Shown here piece by piece: positions 31,951 to 46,262 of a stretch of 64,000 bases of DNA. The position numbers were made by a program, and so were the translations under genes. Under the pieces are notes generated by a model. That model was given only the letters and a program-made list of their open reading frames with translations, was not told where the DNA came from and ran no database searches. How positions within the stretch are numbered: position 1 is the first letter of the stretch; the number at the start of each line of letters is the position of its first letter. Source of the stretch: Epichloe hybrida (Eukaryota; Ascomycota; Sordariomycetes; Hypocreales; Clavicipitaceae); NCBI GenBank assembly GCA_019022495.1, contig JAFEKR010000004.1:124001-188000 (forward strand), read 5' to 3'.

Positions 31951-34900
31951 CTTCAACGTCGTGAGGGCCGACTGTGATAAATAAGAACTAGAACGCAGCC
32001 AGTTTGAGGAACAGACTGAAGGATAGTCAGGAGAGGTGTTATTGTCCACCCGAGATCAAGGAAAGATAAGATGAAGAGTCCAGTGAGCAATTCAGTAACA
32101 GTTCAGTCGATCCTGCCAGGGAGGCGACGTGCCTGGACTGTGATGAATCGAAGAACGGGAGCGGCCAACGAGACTATCGCTTATTTTGACAGACCGTTTC
32201 TCGAGAGGTGTGTCGTGGCACAATAGAAGTCGACGAAGGTCGAGTTTAAGGCGTAGGCGTAGGATGTGTCGGCTGTGTGTCAACTTCCCCTTAATGGGCG
32301 CTGCGGTGACAAAGCTCAAGATCGCCGAGTGTTGAAAAAACGGAAAGGCTGCACGTAATGGTCGCACAAAGACGAACAACAGACAATCGCAAGCAGCCTT
32401 CTGAGCAAAGGACGACGAGCTGAAGAATGCAGTGGGGGTGGTCGGGGAGAACGAGGGACAGACGACTGGAACGAGCGACGAGACGTTTTTTGTTGAAGGG
32501 GTGAAGCAAGACGAGGTTGAGAGAGTGAAAGGCCAGAAGTGTGTGGGAATGGGGGGGCAGGGCGACGGGGCGAGCGAGGATAGGTTTGGGGCTTAGGCTC
32601 GGGGGTATGTGTGGCCTGGTGTCTGGTGCGGGAGAAGCAGACTGGACGATAGATGGAGCAAGGACCACCCGCCAGCCAGAACCAGACCACCGGATGCCAG
32701 GTCCTGAGAGGCAGAGAGGGCAGAGAGGGTGACGGTGACGGACGGGCCACACCGGGCCAGGGGCAGGGGCAGGGCAGGGTGCGCCAGGCTCGAAACGCAC
32801 ACCTGCACACCACACAGCACACAGCGCACAGCAGCACACAGCACAGCACACAGCGACACAGGACAGGTGCTGAGCTGCAGGCACCACCAGGCAGGAGCAG
32901 GAGCCTGTCACCTGCAAACCTGGCCTGGCAAGTTGTATCAATCCGTGCAGGGGATTCGGCATGCCAACTAATCCATAGCATCGCATCGCATTCATTCAAG
33001 TCCCGTGTCCACTCAGACACGGAGCAATCGCGCATGGCGGAGTCGCGAGCAATGCAGCGCGCAATGATAATACAATATCTGCTGTGCACTAACTATTGCT
33101 TGATATGCGGGCTAGGAAAGTGGCAGCACTGAACGGGGAAACTCCAGTCGAGACTCCAGTCGTCTCCACCTCACCGTGGCTCGTGGCTCGCGCCTAATCC
33201 GTACTAGCCTAGCCTAATAGCGCCTGCGACGTTGCTGAGCCTGGCGGCTGGCGTCTGCCACTGCCACAGGGTGCGAGCTACAACGATGCATGGTCCACGA
33301 TCCCGCGATTCACGATTCGCGCAAGGCGCCGAGAGTGCGGAATATTTTATTTTTTCTCACTTCGAGCTTCACAGGATAATCTTTTGGGCATGGGGGTTGA
33401 CACAAGTCGTGCAGTTGAGAAGCATGCACTGTAAGTGAGGGCATGTGCGCGTACCACATGTACAATAGAGCGCTCTTACCTTGGGTAGGTACTTCATTCC
33501 CTCAGACCACTTTTTAGTCTGCCCTTCTGTTCGTCACTTGTGTGCATGTTTAACCCTATTACTATATGTACAATTTCCATCCGTACAAGAAGTAATTTAC
33601 ATCTGGACACGTCCACTTGTTTTGGCGAAGCACTGGGCTTCGTTAACCGGCACTAGCACGCGCCATCTACACAAGTTGACATGACCACCGCTGTCGATCA
33701 AACAGCGGTGCGAAATCAGACTGTTGTTGCTTACACAGTGTAAATCTCGACTCGTCGCATTCCTGCGCACGACCCTGCGGCAGCTGCCTGCTATCGCCAT
33801 CCCTACATATCCCTACATAGGCACCCGGGATCCTTCTTCCATGCTGTGTCATGGTGAGGAGCACTGTGCGACCCACCAACCGAGCAGCTTGGCAAGCCCC
33901 TTACTTTTATTCTAATGAGTTTGATCCCCTGAATGAAAGACGCTAGCGAAACCCTCGGTTAGGGACGCCATTGTCCCCTGCTGGCACATGTTACCACGCT
34001 TTAGTTTTATCTCTGCTTGATGCTCATCGTTTTGTTCACACGAAACGCGGGCACAATTCGGCACCTTTCCCATCCAGCGAGTCTCAACTATTTCGTGATC
34101 ATGAGCCATGCCGAGTACCCCTCTGTTCACTCTTCCAGAACTGCTGGTTACCGCGTCATCCGGGTGGCGTTGGCGCCAGCCTACACTCATTGACAGGGCC
34201 CCCGACGAAGGTGATGATCAGACCAGTTCATTGACTGGTGCTGACTGGTACCGGGGACTCTGTGTCTTGGTAGACATGATACAGACGACACGTTGACTTG
34301 CCCAGACGACTAACATTTTGATAGCAATGCAAGGGCCTTTCAGTCCCGGATACCGCACAACGACTTCACGCCTACCTGAGGACCCACACTAATCAAACTA
34401 AGGAGCAAATGCCCCATCCCATTGCACACGTCGTATTTCGTCTATCCACAAAGGAACGATGTCTGCAATATTAATCACGCGCTGACCGGCATGCATGGCA
34501 CCGATGCACGCGGCAACTTATGTATCTCGACCACCACGCGCCGAGTATATTACATGTTCGTGCTCGGGCAATAATATTGTCGCGCGCTTTCATACACCTT
34601 TTCTTTTTAGGCTTTATTATCCACAAACGCTTCATTGATTATTACTCTGTGAATTACAATCACATTCTACGTACGCGCACGATACGGAGAACCAACCCCG
34701 TATCATTCAAGGCACCTGATAATATTTCCGTATGGCTCAACACCGATATGTAAACACGCTGTCGGCTTGCACAATTTTCTGGTTGGCGTTGCATGTGAAA
34801 CAAGACGACAAAGCGGGAATCAACAAAGGAATGAACGGTTCGTGCCATATTGTGCTTGGCGCACGCGCACTAGTGATTCACCCCGTCACGCCCATCAGAC

Positions 34901-37085
34901 AATACAAGCTTCGTCCGGTGTGAGCATTTTCAAGAGGGCGAGTCTCCGTACCTGCGACAATGCAGTTGAGACATGTTCATTGGTGCTTCCGCCGTCAGCC
35001 CGGTCAACCCCGTCAACCTCGTCAACCCCTGCTGGGGCCCGTCACAACCACACAACCACACAACCTCGCTCCGAAACCTTCGTCGGCTATGCCCACTCTT
35101 CAAAAGCAATCTTGATTCACGGTCCAGTCGCATGCGAGCAGGTAGGCCAATGAAAAACAGGGTTTGCCTTCTTTTTCAAGATCCCAGGCGGAAGCCAAAT
35201 CAGCCGAAGCGCAGTTGATGATCCACCCCGATGGCTTTCGATCACAGCCCTGCTGTGAGGAGGCATTGTGGCTGGCAAGGTGCCGACGCACGATTGGCTG
35301 CTCCTCGCTCATGCTTTTTCGTTCGCTGATTGTACGTCCGTATGTACTCCGTAGTACAGTGAGCTACCCCTCGACATTAGAAACCGACTGTACAACCCAA
35401 CCATTCTATCTTGGCACAAGTCACCTTTCTACAAGCGGGAAGGTTAAGTATGCTGCAATTGACGTCCCTGACCAGTCATTAGAAGATCACAGAGCACAAC
35501 TCCTGTGTATGGTGCTCGACGAAGTGACGAACCAGTTGGTACCATTCGGTACCGGAATATGCACTCGGGCAGAGGAAGACTCTCGGCGGACGGCAACTCT
35601 ACTGTGACTTTGTGTAAAATGTCGAGCCCTCCCCATGATGCCCCGTAACGACGAAAAAAGTGCTCGTATTGTAGGGTAAGTAAGGGGTTGGAGTTATTGT
35701 CCATCATCAGTCAAGGGCCACACGCTCGAGAAAGAACTGCAGAAAGTGAGACATCGAATACCAGGCGATCGATGCAATTTCAGCGTTGACAGCACAACAC
35801 ATTGTGACCAGCCTCACATTATTTCAGCCGTGGTTAGAATCCCCTTTGGTCCGAAATACCAATAGCTTTAGTAGCTATAGCGAGGTTGAGACCTGCCATC
35901 GCGACCTCCGCACCGCACTCTGTCGCGACCCAGCTTTTGGGTCCATATTGAATTGCAGAACAGGAAGGGCCGCAGTGGCACTCCGTGGTCGGTATGCCTG
36001 TCTATAATAGGCTGTCGTGCAGCGTTTGAGAACAGGACACAGACAGAGAGGCCTGCGTGCCACGACGTGATGGATCACAAGTCACGCTTTGGGAGGGCCA
36101 ATGTCCCTCAGGCTGTCACACGACCGCTGATTTGTGGTACCCACAGCAACCACAGCAACCCCCCAACAGGGAATCGCTTGGTTGGTTGGTTGTACTTGAT
36201 CATTACGCGATATCAGATATGTAGCGGTTTGTATGTAATCCTCAGCCCCACATGCGGCTTGCCACATGCGTCTTGCCACATGCGGCTTCTGAGCGCGATG
36301 CTTTAACAAGCACAGGCGTGGCGTGGCGTTGGCTAGAGCTCCCCATTTCACCATAGCTTTGCTAGTAACGTTGGAAGTGAGTGAATACCGCGATGACTTG
36401 GGCCTGCTGGACTCCGTGCTGGAAGTCCTACATAACTATCCAAAACCCCCTTTCATCGAGCGGTGGTCGACTCATGAGGAAGAATATTTCGTCTGTCGGA
36501 AAACGTCTCTTCGCAAGCTGGCCGTGCATAGCCACGTGACTGGCTGGGGCCCTGCCTCCGACCAAGCTTGATGGACAGGTACATGTAGGTAATCCGTAGA
36601 GCGGCACTGGGTTTATGCCTGCTTCTTCGAGGCTAGTCATTGGTGCTGAAGGTCACCTGTCACCCGGACCCGGACGGACCTGACTGGATGGGTGCGTTTT
36701 GATGGCGGCGTTGATGGGTGCGTTGATGGGTGCGTTGATGAGGTGCGTTGATGAGGTGCGTTGATGGGTGCGTTGATGGGTGCGTCATGGTCGTCACGGG
36801 CTGGGACTGGCGCCTGCCGGCGTTGTGGCCTCGCGCCCGCCGCTGCTTTCTCCCGCAACCGAAAGCACCTGCGCTTTTCCGCCACCGACGACCTCGCCCT
36901 CCGCAACCATTGCGTGAGCACCCTCCCGAGTCTCCCCTCTCATCTTCCAAAACATCAACATCAATTTCAACTCGAGCGTTGGTCCATTTCGTCGTTATTC
37001 TGGAACTGAATATCTTGTTTTCTTATCACAAGCATCTCTACCACTATCTCTCGAATTGTCCGATCCCTTCAAGGCGTCGCCCAAC
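31951..37085. other. Gene-poor intergenic region, 5.1 kb
   Basis: The first kilobase (to about 32,950) is purine/pyrimidine-skewed and CA/GC-repetitive, probably the promoter and leader of the WSC gene. The rest carries no frame with a recognisable domain. It holds exact TACTCCGTA at 35345-35353, TACATGTA at 36580-36587 and a 12-13-bp minisatellite just upstream of PEP4. Confidence 0.5.
36687..36786. repeat. 12-13-bp minisatellite, unit GGTGCGTTGATG(A)
   Basis: About eight tandem copies differing by an optional extra A, about 300 bp upstream of the PEP4 start codon. Confidence 0.9.
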
Positions 37086-38423
<1,338 letters not shown>

Positions 38424-39348
38424 ATAGAAACTCAACCACATAACACATGTGCTATTGAGCTCTTTTATCGCTAGAATTGGAGAAGATGGTGTAGCTCATG
38501 GTTGAGCTTTGCATTTACGGCATGCATGTCTTTCCTCCTGTTCAAGTTGTCGCTGTACAGGCTCGTTTATGTAGTAATACGGATCAGAAGTAACAGTACA
38601 GAATATAAATTATTTCTCAGCCTTCGGCACCTGTCCTTGACTGTGTCAATTTGAGAGGATGTTGGGAAATCGATTCACGGACACGCATCCATTGCAAATT
38701 GGTAGTCATAGCTAGCACTGCCAATAATGCTGCCTCATGGAACTCCCCCGGGAACCTACACAGGCAGGCCATCATGTTAACCTTGAACTGGTCGGAATAG
38801 TGGCGAACAACGATACTCCCCACTCTCAGATTTTGATGGCTTGCAGAATTTAATTTCATGGTATTGTCAAACCCATGTCGAATGATGATTCCCAACGAAC
38901 ACATCACATTTGCTGGGTAACCTGATCTGGCAGTGGGCGAGAAGCGCACGGCGAGGTGTGATGGAGGATGGCCCAGGTCACGTGCAAATCAGCTTGGCTT
39001 TTCCTCTCTGGTGTTAGCGTGGGACCCAGGCAAGCCAGGCGTATCTACTTGGTGATCCCACGACACATTCTTTCTCAGTGGCATCTTCTGTTGCATTACG
39101 CCTTATAGCCATTTGCTGGTAGCAGTAAAATCGCGTCATTTTCTTCCGAAGGTCTCGAATTGCCATTTTTCCAGGCGTGACTCTTGATCGCACCCTTTGT
39201 GCTGGATGTAGGCGGCCGTTTCGACAACCCTTGATGAGAGGGCCTTAAAGTCGCACCAATTTGTTCTCCACGACTGCTACCGCGTATCGCGACGAGGCGA
39301 CGAGACGCGGCCAGCCATCACCACCAGACGCTCGACTACGATCTAGAA
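38424..39348. other. Intergenic region PEP4 to polyQ gene
   Basis: 925 bp holding the PEP4 3' UTR and the promoter of the downstream gene. No coding frame supported. Confidence 0.5.
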
Positions 39349-42284
39349 ATGGCGCAGCCCACGCCTGTGGATGCGAATGGCGCACCGAAGCCCATGAGTG
39401 ATGACCATGGTCATCTCGCCGTCCCTGGCAAGCGAAAACGCGACAGCGAAGAAGACGGCGCGGAGGCAATGAGTGGTGTAGAGGAACCGAAGCCAACTGC
39501 ACCCCACTCATGGGCTGCAGGGAAACAAAAGGATCTAATAAAGAACTATTTCGAGGTTTTAAAAAGGTAACCATTCTTTTTGCGCACCACCAGCAGCGGA
39601 ACCTTCGTCGCGCGATCCTGATTCAGTGCCCCCCCCCTTCCGTTCTGCTGCTTAAACAATCATCAAGAATCATTTTACGCAATGACTGATCATCTATTCG
39701 TAGCATCGACATCGAACCATCCATCCTCAAACGCCCGCTGGAAGACTCTCACTTTGCAGACGAACCCGAAACAAAGCGACAAAAGTCATCAGAACCGCCA
39801 ACGTTGAAGTCAATATCGGACAAGATTGCCACCGATGCGTACACACATATGGAGCATTTGGCTTCCGACATTGTTTCCGTCGTCGAAGCTGCTCTGTCAG
39901 AAATTAGGGCCAAGGTTCCTGACGAGTCTGGCAGCATGGCTGACAAGAAGATTGCCGCACGCATAAACGAGTTCAAAGATCAAGCTCTCACCATCTTCGC
40001 ACGCGAAAAGGCATACCCCGAGACACCTGCCGCCGAGCTATTGCCTAAGGGTGGAGGCTCCAAATCCGCTTCTAGTAAAAGCCAAGCCATCCTGTCTGTT
40101 GTTGGATACGCACCGCAAGAGCGACGCCTCTTTTCAAGCTTACCCTCGTCGCGAGACATTGACCCGACAGACTTCAAGCTGCCACCGGGGGTTAGTTTCT
40201 CCCGGGTGATACCAAGTAACGCGCAAGAACGGACACAAACTCTGGGTGAATTATTCAGTGCCCCGCGGCCACTCCCTCCGTTGCAACCGCCAAAGCAGCC
40301 AAAGACTCAAGCGAAGGGTAATACGCTGGACTTCTATCATCCTCAACTGGAAAACACGGCCAAGTATCGCGGAAACTGCTATTTCAACACCAAACTCTCA
40401 GCTGGCCACTATCTTGACTACAGCAATGCCACACCCTCCCATCAAACCAAAACCAAACAACGAGAGCGGGCGCAGAGTCTTGCTGGCAAGAGACCCTCCA
40501 GCTCAGAGCTAGAAACTTCGGAAATTGAGTCTCTGTTCAGAGGTGCCTTTTCCAGTTTTGCTCCGTGCAAGGATGACTCGGCGGCTGTGATATCCGCTGA
40601 CACTGCCGGGCGAATGTGGTGGCAGAAAAGCGGCTCACGCAGTTTTCAGCGGATGGTTGAGGTTGAGTGCTATGAAGATGTTGCGGGTTCGGATGTTTTT
40701 AGGCCTGAAGTCAAATTCGAAGAGCTTGACAAAGCAGTGGTCCAGGAGGCCATCGACAATTGGGACGAGATCACTGTTGATCCTTCACTTGAAGATGCTA
40801 TGGGTTCCAAGCGAGATGATGATGAAAAGGAGGTTGATGACATTCTGGATGAAGTCACGGACATGATCGAAACCTTGGCTTCCTACCAGCGCATCCGCAA
40901 CCTGACGCTCCCCAACTCTCAAAACCGTCAATCCAGCGACCCTGTCAACGGAGATATGTTCGCCAATTCAGGACCCCACCAACCCTCCGAGGAAGAGCAG
41001 GCCACATACGAGATGCTCAAGGCGCAGTTAGCCCTGATCATCAAGACACTACCCCCCTACGCCGTGGCAAAGCTCAACGGAGACCAACTCGATGACTTGC
41101 TCATAAGTACAAAGATACAAATCCATACCGACCAATTTCGGGGCGTCATGGAAGAGGATGACGCTGGTGTCCAAGCTCGCATCAAAACCCAGCAGCAGCA
41201 GCAGCAGCAGCAACAACAACAACAACAACAACAGCAGCAGCAGCAGCAGCAGCAGGCAGCAGCCCAAGCCACGCAGGTGAGCGCCCGCCCACCTTCGCAG
41301 CGCTCAGTCAGCATTTCTACCCCCTATGGAAACCAGTATCAGCACCCGAACCAGTACGCCACGCCGGCAAGAACCCCGTCTAATCCGCAACAGTACTTCC
41401 GGTCCATGCCAACCCCAAATTACCAACAGCCTCGAACTACGGGCAGTCCTGCCCAGCAACCCAGACCACCACAGCCGAATCAGTACACTCGCACTAACGG
41501 ATATTCCAACCAGTACGTGGCGCAGTTGGCCAAATCGCAAACCCCTTACGGCCATCAAAACATGCCTCAGTATGCCAACCAGCAGCGACCACAGTACGGG
41601 CAGCTTCAACAGCAAGGAACACCGAACGCGGCACGTTTCCAATATCAGCAGTCGTTCCAGCACCAACAACAGCCTGGAACACCGGGCCAACCCAACTACG
41701 GCGCGTATACTAATGGCGGGGGCATGCCGCCGAGGAACATGTCACCTCAAGTTGCCCCACGGCACGCGTATGGCCCCCCCAACATGCAACAGGGTCAACG
41801 ATTTGTAACACCCGGACAAGGCACACCCCAGATGAATAGAAACGCCGGCAACTCGGGACAACACGCACAATACAGCCAATCACCAGGTCTGACTGGGTAT
41901 CACACTGTGATACCGGAAGACCAACAGCAGCGAATACTGGATCAAGCCAAGGCTCGAGTCGCCGCACAGGAACGGACCGCAACGTTTGGGGACAAAGTGT
42001 CCCAGCCAGGCTACGCAGGCATGAGCACGAGTTATGGCGTCAATGCTGACGCGAACAGAACTGCGGCCGCCCGAGCCAATGCAATGAGCCAGCAGAAGCC
42101 ACAGACACCTGTTGGACAAAGGCAAGGGACGAACGGAACTCCCACGCCAGGACCGCAATTCATGCCACCATCAAAAGTGACGCCTGTTCCTGTGCCCCCT
42201 ATTCCTGGAGCTGGACAGGCTCAACAACAACAGCAGCAGCAACAACAGCCCGCGCAGCAACCTGTACCAAAGCCTGAACTGTAA
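39349..42284 (+). CDS. Large polyQ-rich protein of unknown function, probably nuclear
   Basis: Two exons, 39349-39566 and 39704-42284, give 932 aa. The N-terminus has a bipartite basic stretch (GKRKRDSEED) and a short helical LIKNYFEVLKR. The central region of about 450 residues is the conserved-looking part: helical segments, then GNTLDFYHPQL, GNCYFNTKLSAGHYLDYSNA, GRMWWQKSG, an acidic block and LALIIKTLPPYAVAKLNGDQLDDLL. A pure Q22 tract (41190-41255) precedes a C-terminal third rich in Gln, Pro, Asn, Tyr and Gly, very likely disordered. This composition suggests a transcriptional coactivator or chromatin-remodelling subunit, but I do not recognise the family with certainty. The 137-nt intron is well formed and keeps phase 2. 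Confidence 0.8.
41190..41255 (+). repeat. CAG/CAA tract encoding Q22
   Basis: Twenty-two consecutive Gln codons, CAG blocks flanking a central CAA block, followed by Ala codons. The mixed codons suggest selection for the peptide or stabilisation against slippage. Confidence 0.95.
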
Positions 42285-42971
42285 TCATCCTTGAGGGAAA
42301 AGGAAGGTCTGGACGTTTGATGCGAGGCTTGGAAAACATGAACGAGGCATGTGGAAAACAAAGGACTGGAGCAAGCTGTGTGGAAACTGCTTGTTCATGG
42401 GCTACCCCGAAGAGTGTTCCTTTGTTCTTTCCACTTTTGCTTTCATTTTGATAAATTTTTTTTTTTTGAATTCCTCCTCTTGTTCGTGCAAGGATATGGC
42501 GCATCTAGGAGTCAAAAGCCACCAATGATTGGGACGGTGTATTTTCCAGTTCTGGGCAAGAAAGGAGGAGGGGGCGAGCTCGACGTTTTCCCCATGGCAA
42601 ACAAGTGAGAGAGGCGGATGAGTAGTGAGGGCAGGGCAGGGCAGGTTGGATTTTCTGTGCATCAAGCAGGAAAATCTGTACAGCAGCAGCCTTTTGCGGT
42701 CATTGAATAATGGGAAGGAGAGTGAAGTCGCGGCCGTATAGAGCCAAACACGCGTGTGCGTGTGCGTGTGTGTTTTCTGGCGACGTGGGGTGCCGGACAG
42801 AATCTTACTCACACCATGACTTGTGGGGACAAAACCGTAGGTATCTTCGAGTAGAGTGGGTATCATTGAAATAGATGTATGCCTATGCCTTTGCCAATTC
42901 CTCTTGGAAAAAAAAAAAAAAACCCCCCCAACATGGTCCAGCACCATGTATAGAAACGTGTTCTCAGCTCA
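42285..42971. other. Convergent 3' region
   Basis: 687 bp between convergent stop codons. Contains a T9 run near 42458, a (GTGTGC)n stretch near 42755 and an A14 run near 42908. No gene. Confidence 0.5.
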
Positions 42972-44243
42972 TCATGGCGGCACCACGGCCATCTCGTTTG
43001 CCGCCTTGGCAGCGCGCGTCACGTCCCTCTCGTGGACCCATTCCAGAATGATCCTCCGCAGCTCAAACACCACCTCGACGGCGATTAACAAGATGATGAT
43101 GAGCTCGAGTCGCGTGCCGTGCTGCTCGCTGGACAGTTCCCGCAGCACGGTGGCAATCTCCTGGGCGTAATCCATCTTTTGGTTCAGAGTGCGAATGCGA
43201 ACATTGACGTCCAATGCGCGGCCAACTTGGTCGTAGTAGCCTTCCAGACCGAGCTCCGACTTGCTGTCCCAGAAGATGTCGGGCAGGGAATCGGTCAGCT
43301 CCGAGTAGTGGTTCAGTCGGGCGCGGAGGCTCAGCAGCTCGCCCGTCTTTTGCAGGATGAACTTGCGGCCGAGGGGGAGGCCGGACCCCCGGGAGAGGAT
43401 GGCGGGGATGTTGCGCGTGCTCTCAAAGTAAGCCGTAAGGGCGCTTTCCAGAACGGCCAGTTTCGTGCTCCGGGCCAGGCCGGACGAGAAGGTGATCTTG
43501 GCGAGGGTGGTGTCGAGCGTGTCGCCGTCCCTGTGCTCCCTCCGCGTGCCGAGGACGACCATGTCTCCCTTCATGGTGCTCTCGGCGCGCGAGACATCCG
43601 CTACGAAGTCGAGGTCCTCGACCTCGCGGAGCTCCGGGGGGTGGGCATCTCGGGCGGCGCGGAGGACCTGCTTCGTCACCACGTCCGGCGGCAACGACCA
43701 GGTGACGATGGTGCCCGAGGGGAACACGAAGATGTCGCCGCCGTTGACGCCCTTGGCGTGCACCACCTCGCTGGCGTCGAAGCCCGTGTTGTCAGGGTCG
43801 ATGGCGAAGCCGTGCGACGAGAGAATCTCCACCACCAGGGGCATGTTGAACGACTCGGCCACGCATGTTGCGCTGATGGTGGTGGATGGGTCGTCGTCCG
43901 TCTCCGCGCTGGCCTCGTCCCCCGTGCGCTTCGGCTGCTGGGCTATGATGGCGACGCGGCGGAGGGACGTCTTGGCCGTGGCAGACCGGGTCGGTTTGCG
44001 CCTGACGCTGGCGGCGTGGTCTTGGGGACGGGCATTGCCTGTCGAGGACGAGGGTTTCGACGAGTCGTCAGAGGGGTGGTTGGATAGGAACGGGTTGGAG
44101 GTGAAGAAGTGTCGTTTTCGAGGGAGGCTCGCTGGCGTCGTGAGGTGGAATGAGCGTTGGGGTCGTCGACTGGTGACGGCGGAGCTGTGCATGTGTCGGG
44201 TGACAACGTTGAGCGTCGTCCGTTGCGGAGGGTGCCTCATCAT
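42972..44243 (-). CDS. RMD1/DUF155 family mitochondrial protein (MRX10/RMND1-like)
   Basis: A single exon of 423 aa. The start is the first ATG of the MMRHPPQ sequence; the longer frame above begins with TTG. The N-terminus is Arg-, Ser- and Thr-rich and free of acidic residues for about 50 positions, fitting a mitochondrial presequence. The DUF155 domain runs from FVFPSGTIVTW to the end, with the family features LLSLRARLNHYSELTDSLPDIFW, a helical LNQKMDYAQEIATVL and a final transmembrane helix (LELIIILLIAVEVVFEL). Human RMND1 and yeast Mrx10 are inner-membrane proteins linked to mitochondrial translation. The gene is divergent from SEC14 and convergent with the polyQ gene. The mitochondrial branch is likely; the cytosolic Rmd1 branch is less so. 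Confidence 0.88.
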   Translation of the reverse strand: MMRHPPQRTTLNVVTRHMHSSAVTSRRPQRSFHLTTPASLPRKRHFFTSNPFLSNHPSDDSSKPSSSTGNARPQDHAASVRRKPTRSATAKTSLRRVAIIAQQPKRTGDEASAETDDDPSTTISATCVAESFNMPLVVEILSSHGFAIDPDNTGFDASEVVHAKGVNGGDIFVFPSGTIVTWSLPPDVVTKQVLRAARDAHPPELREVEDLDFVADVSRAESTMKGDMVVLGTRREHRDGDTLDTTLAKITFSSGLARSTKLAVLESALTAYFESTRNIPAILSRGSGLPLGRKFILQKTGELLSLRARLNHYSELTDSLPDIFWDSKSELGLEGYYDQVGRALDVNVRIRTLNQKMDYAQEIATVLRELSSEQHGTRLELIIILLIAVEVVFELRRIILEWVHERDVTRAAKAANEMAVVPP

Positions 44244-45021
44244 GATGTGGTTGGAGCCATGTGCTGGTCCCAATTGGTGATGTCTTGGGGCGTTGCAGGA
44301 GCTGTTGGGAAAACTTTTTTTTTTGGTCTAATGGCAAGGTATCGAGATGTTCAAGGCTGAAAAGAATTGAAAAAATAAAATAAGAATAAAAAATAAAAAA
44401 ATAACAGTGAAACAAGGCACGGTGCTCAGATGCTCGCCATTGCTCATTGTTGGCAGCACCGTTTTGGAGCTCCATTGGACATCTCTATTGGACAACTTCT
44501 GTGAATGTTTCTGGCCTATCTTATCACCATGTGACATGCAGAAGTGCCATGTTGATCAATGGTGATTGGTCGCGGGGATGCTCGGCATGCTCCAGTGGTC
44601 ACCAAGTGGAGACCAAAATGGTGACGAACGAGCAATTCTGGTCTGGAGGGGGGGTATTTGGGTATTTGGGTATTTGGGGCAGCCTGGGAGAGGGAACCAG
44701 GGAATCTGGCAGGGAAGCTGGCAGGGAAGCTTTTAGCGACCCCAACAGCACCGCCAATTCGCCCTTGGCCCTCTGCCATTCCACCAGAGAGACCTTGTTC
44801 CGCTACATACATATTGCATCGTGCACTTTTCCAATCTCGCCTCCCTTTCGATATCGCCCTCTCCCCTTCCTCTCCTCAACCTGTCCTATAGTCCCTGTCA
44901 CCAGCTCTACTTTGCAGGAACCGTCATCGAGTCTTCCCGTCCGGGCCAGCTTACAGACATCTGTTTGTTTACTTTAAAACGTCATTTACCGCAAAAGCCA
45001 TCAAACCAACCTCCCCCCACC
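44244..45021. promoter_or_regulatory. Shared divergent promoter region, RMD1-like gene and SEC14
   Basis: 778 bp between two divergent starts. It includes an A/T-rich patch near 44365-44405 and a GGGTATTTG tandem triplet at about 44650-44677. A pyrimidine-rich leader precedes SEC14, whose ATG sits in the context CCCACCATGG. Confidence 0.55.
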
Positions 45022-46262
45022 ATGGACACCGTTTCCAAGTACGACAACTATGACTTCCCTGCGACGGCAGCCGAGCCACAGGACGGTCATGCTGGCCATC
45101 TTACCCCGGAGAAGATTGCTCAGCTTAACCAACTGCGCATGATGCTCGAGGCTGAGGGGTACAAGGAGCGTCTGGACACATTGACTTTGGTACGGGGAAG
45201 CCTGATGGCCGGCCTACGGTGATCCTGAAACACGTATTTACTAATCTTCGACCACGTAGCTGCGATTTCTTCGAGCTCGCAAGTGGGATGTCGCCCTGGC
45301 CAAGGCCATGTACGTCACATCCAATCCCGGCGAAAGTGCGGCATTAGACGTTGCTAACCGCAAATTTTGGAATAGGTTCGTTGATACTGAGAAATGGCGA
45401 GCGGATACCCATCTCGACGAGATTGTCCCCGTCTGGGACTACCCCGAAAAGGTCGAGATTGCCAAGTACTACAAACAGTTCTACCACAAGACGGACAAGG
45501 TAAACAGACAAAATCACTCCTTGACGGTGGACATGCAGGCAATCACAAGATGGCGACTAATACCAACTTCTCTTCTAGGATGGGCGCCCCATTTATATTG
45601 AAACCCTGGGTGGCATTGACTTGACCGCCATGTACAAAATCACCACTGCCGAACGCATGTTGACCAACCTTGCCGTCGAGTACGAGCGAGTTGCCGATCC
45701 CCGCCTGCCCGCCTGCTCCCGCAAGGCCGGAGCGCTCCTGGAGACGTGCTGCACTATTATGGACCTCAAGGGAGTCACCTTAACCAAGGTTCCCTCAGTC
45801 TACTCATACGTACGCCAGGCATCTGTCATCTCACAGAACTATTATCCCGAGCGATTGGGCAAGTTGTTCTTGATCAATGCGCCTTGGGGTTTCTCGACTG
45901 TGTGGAGCGTCGTCAAGGGCTGGCTCGATCCCGTCACTGTCAAGAAGATTCATATCCTGGGCAGTGGCTACAAGAGCGAGCTGATGAAGCACGTTGACGC
46001 CGAGAGCTTGCCTGTCGAGTTTGGCGGTACCTGCAAGTGCGAGGGCGGCTGTGAGAACAGTGACGCTGGCCCATGGCGGGACCCCCAGTGGGCACGACCT
46101 GCCTGGTGGGAGAAGAAGGCCGACGACAAGACGATTGAGAACAGTGGCGCCAAAATCGAGACGGCTGACGGTGCCTCTGCCACTGCCACTGCCCCTGCTC
46201 CTGCCCCTGTTGCTGGCGAGGTCAAGCCCGAGTCCGAGGCCAAGGAGACTGCGGCCGCATAA
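45022..46262 (+). CDS. SEC14: Sec14 phosphatidylinositol/phosphatidylcholine transfer protein
   Basis: Four exons (45022-45189, 45260-45309, 45376-45499, 45579-46262) give 341 aa. The CRAL-TRIO N-terminal helices ([17 protein letters not shown]) are rebuilt across two splice joins. The lipid-binding CRAL-TRIO domain follows, with [47 protein letters not shown] and [12 protein letters not shown] low-complexity Ala/Pro/Glu tail extends beyond the yeast length. Sec14 exchanges PI and PC and maintains diacylglycerol and PI4P levels at the trans-Golgi for secretory vesicle formation. Introns are 66-79 nt. Confidence 0.96.

Noticed and set aside
31951..32049. Longer N-terminus for the WSC sensor
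   Set aside because: It would bury the signal peptide 33 residues inside the protein; the ATG at 31950 places it correctly.
32291..33089. Cys-rich minus-strand frames upstream of the WSC gene
   Set aside because: Repetitive CA/GC sequence; the apparent cysteines come from TGT/TGC simple repeats, and the region fits a leader or promoter.
43119..44087. 322-codon frame opposite the RMD1-like gene
   Set aside because: Antisense shadow of a GC-rich exon; no motif, biased composition.
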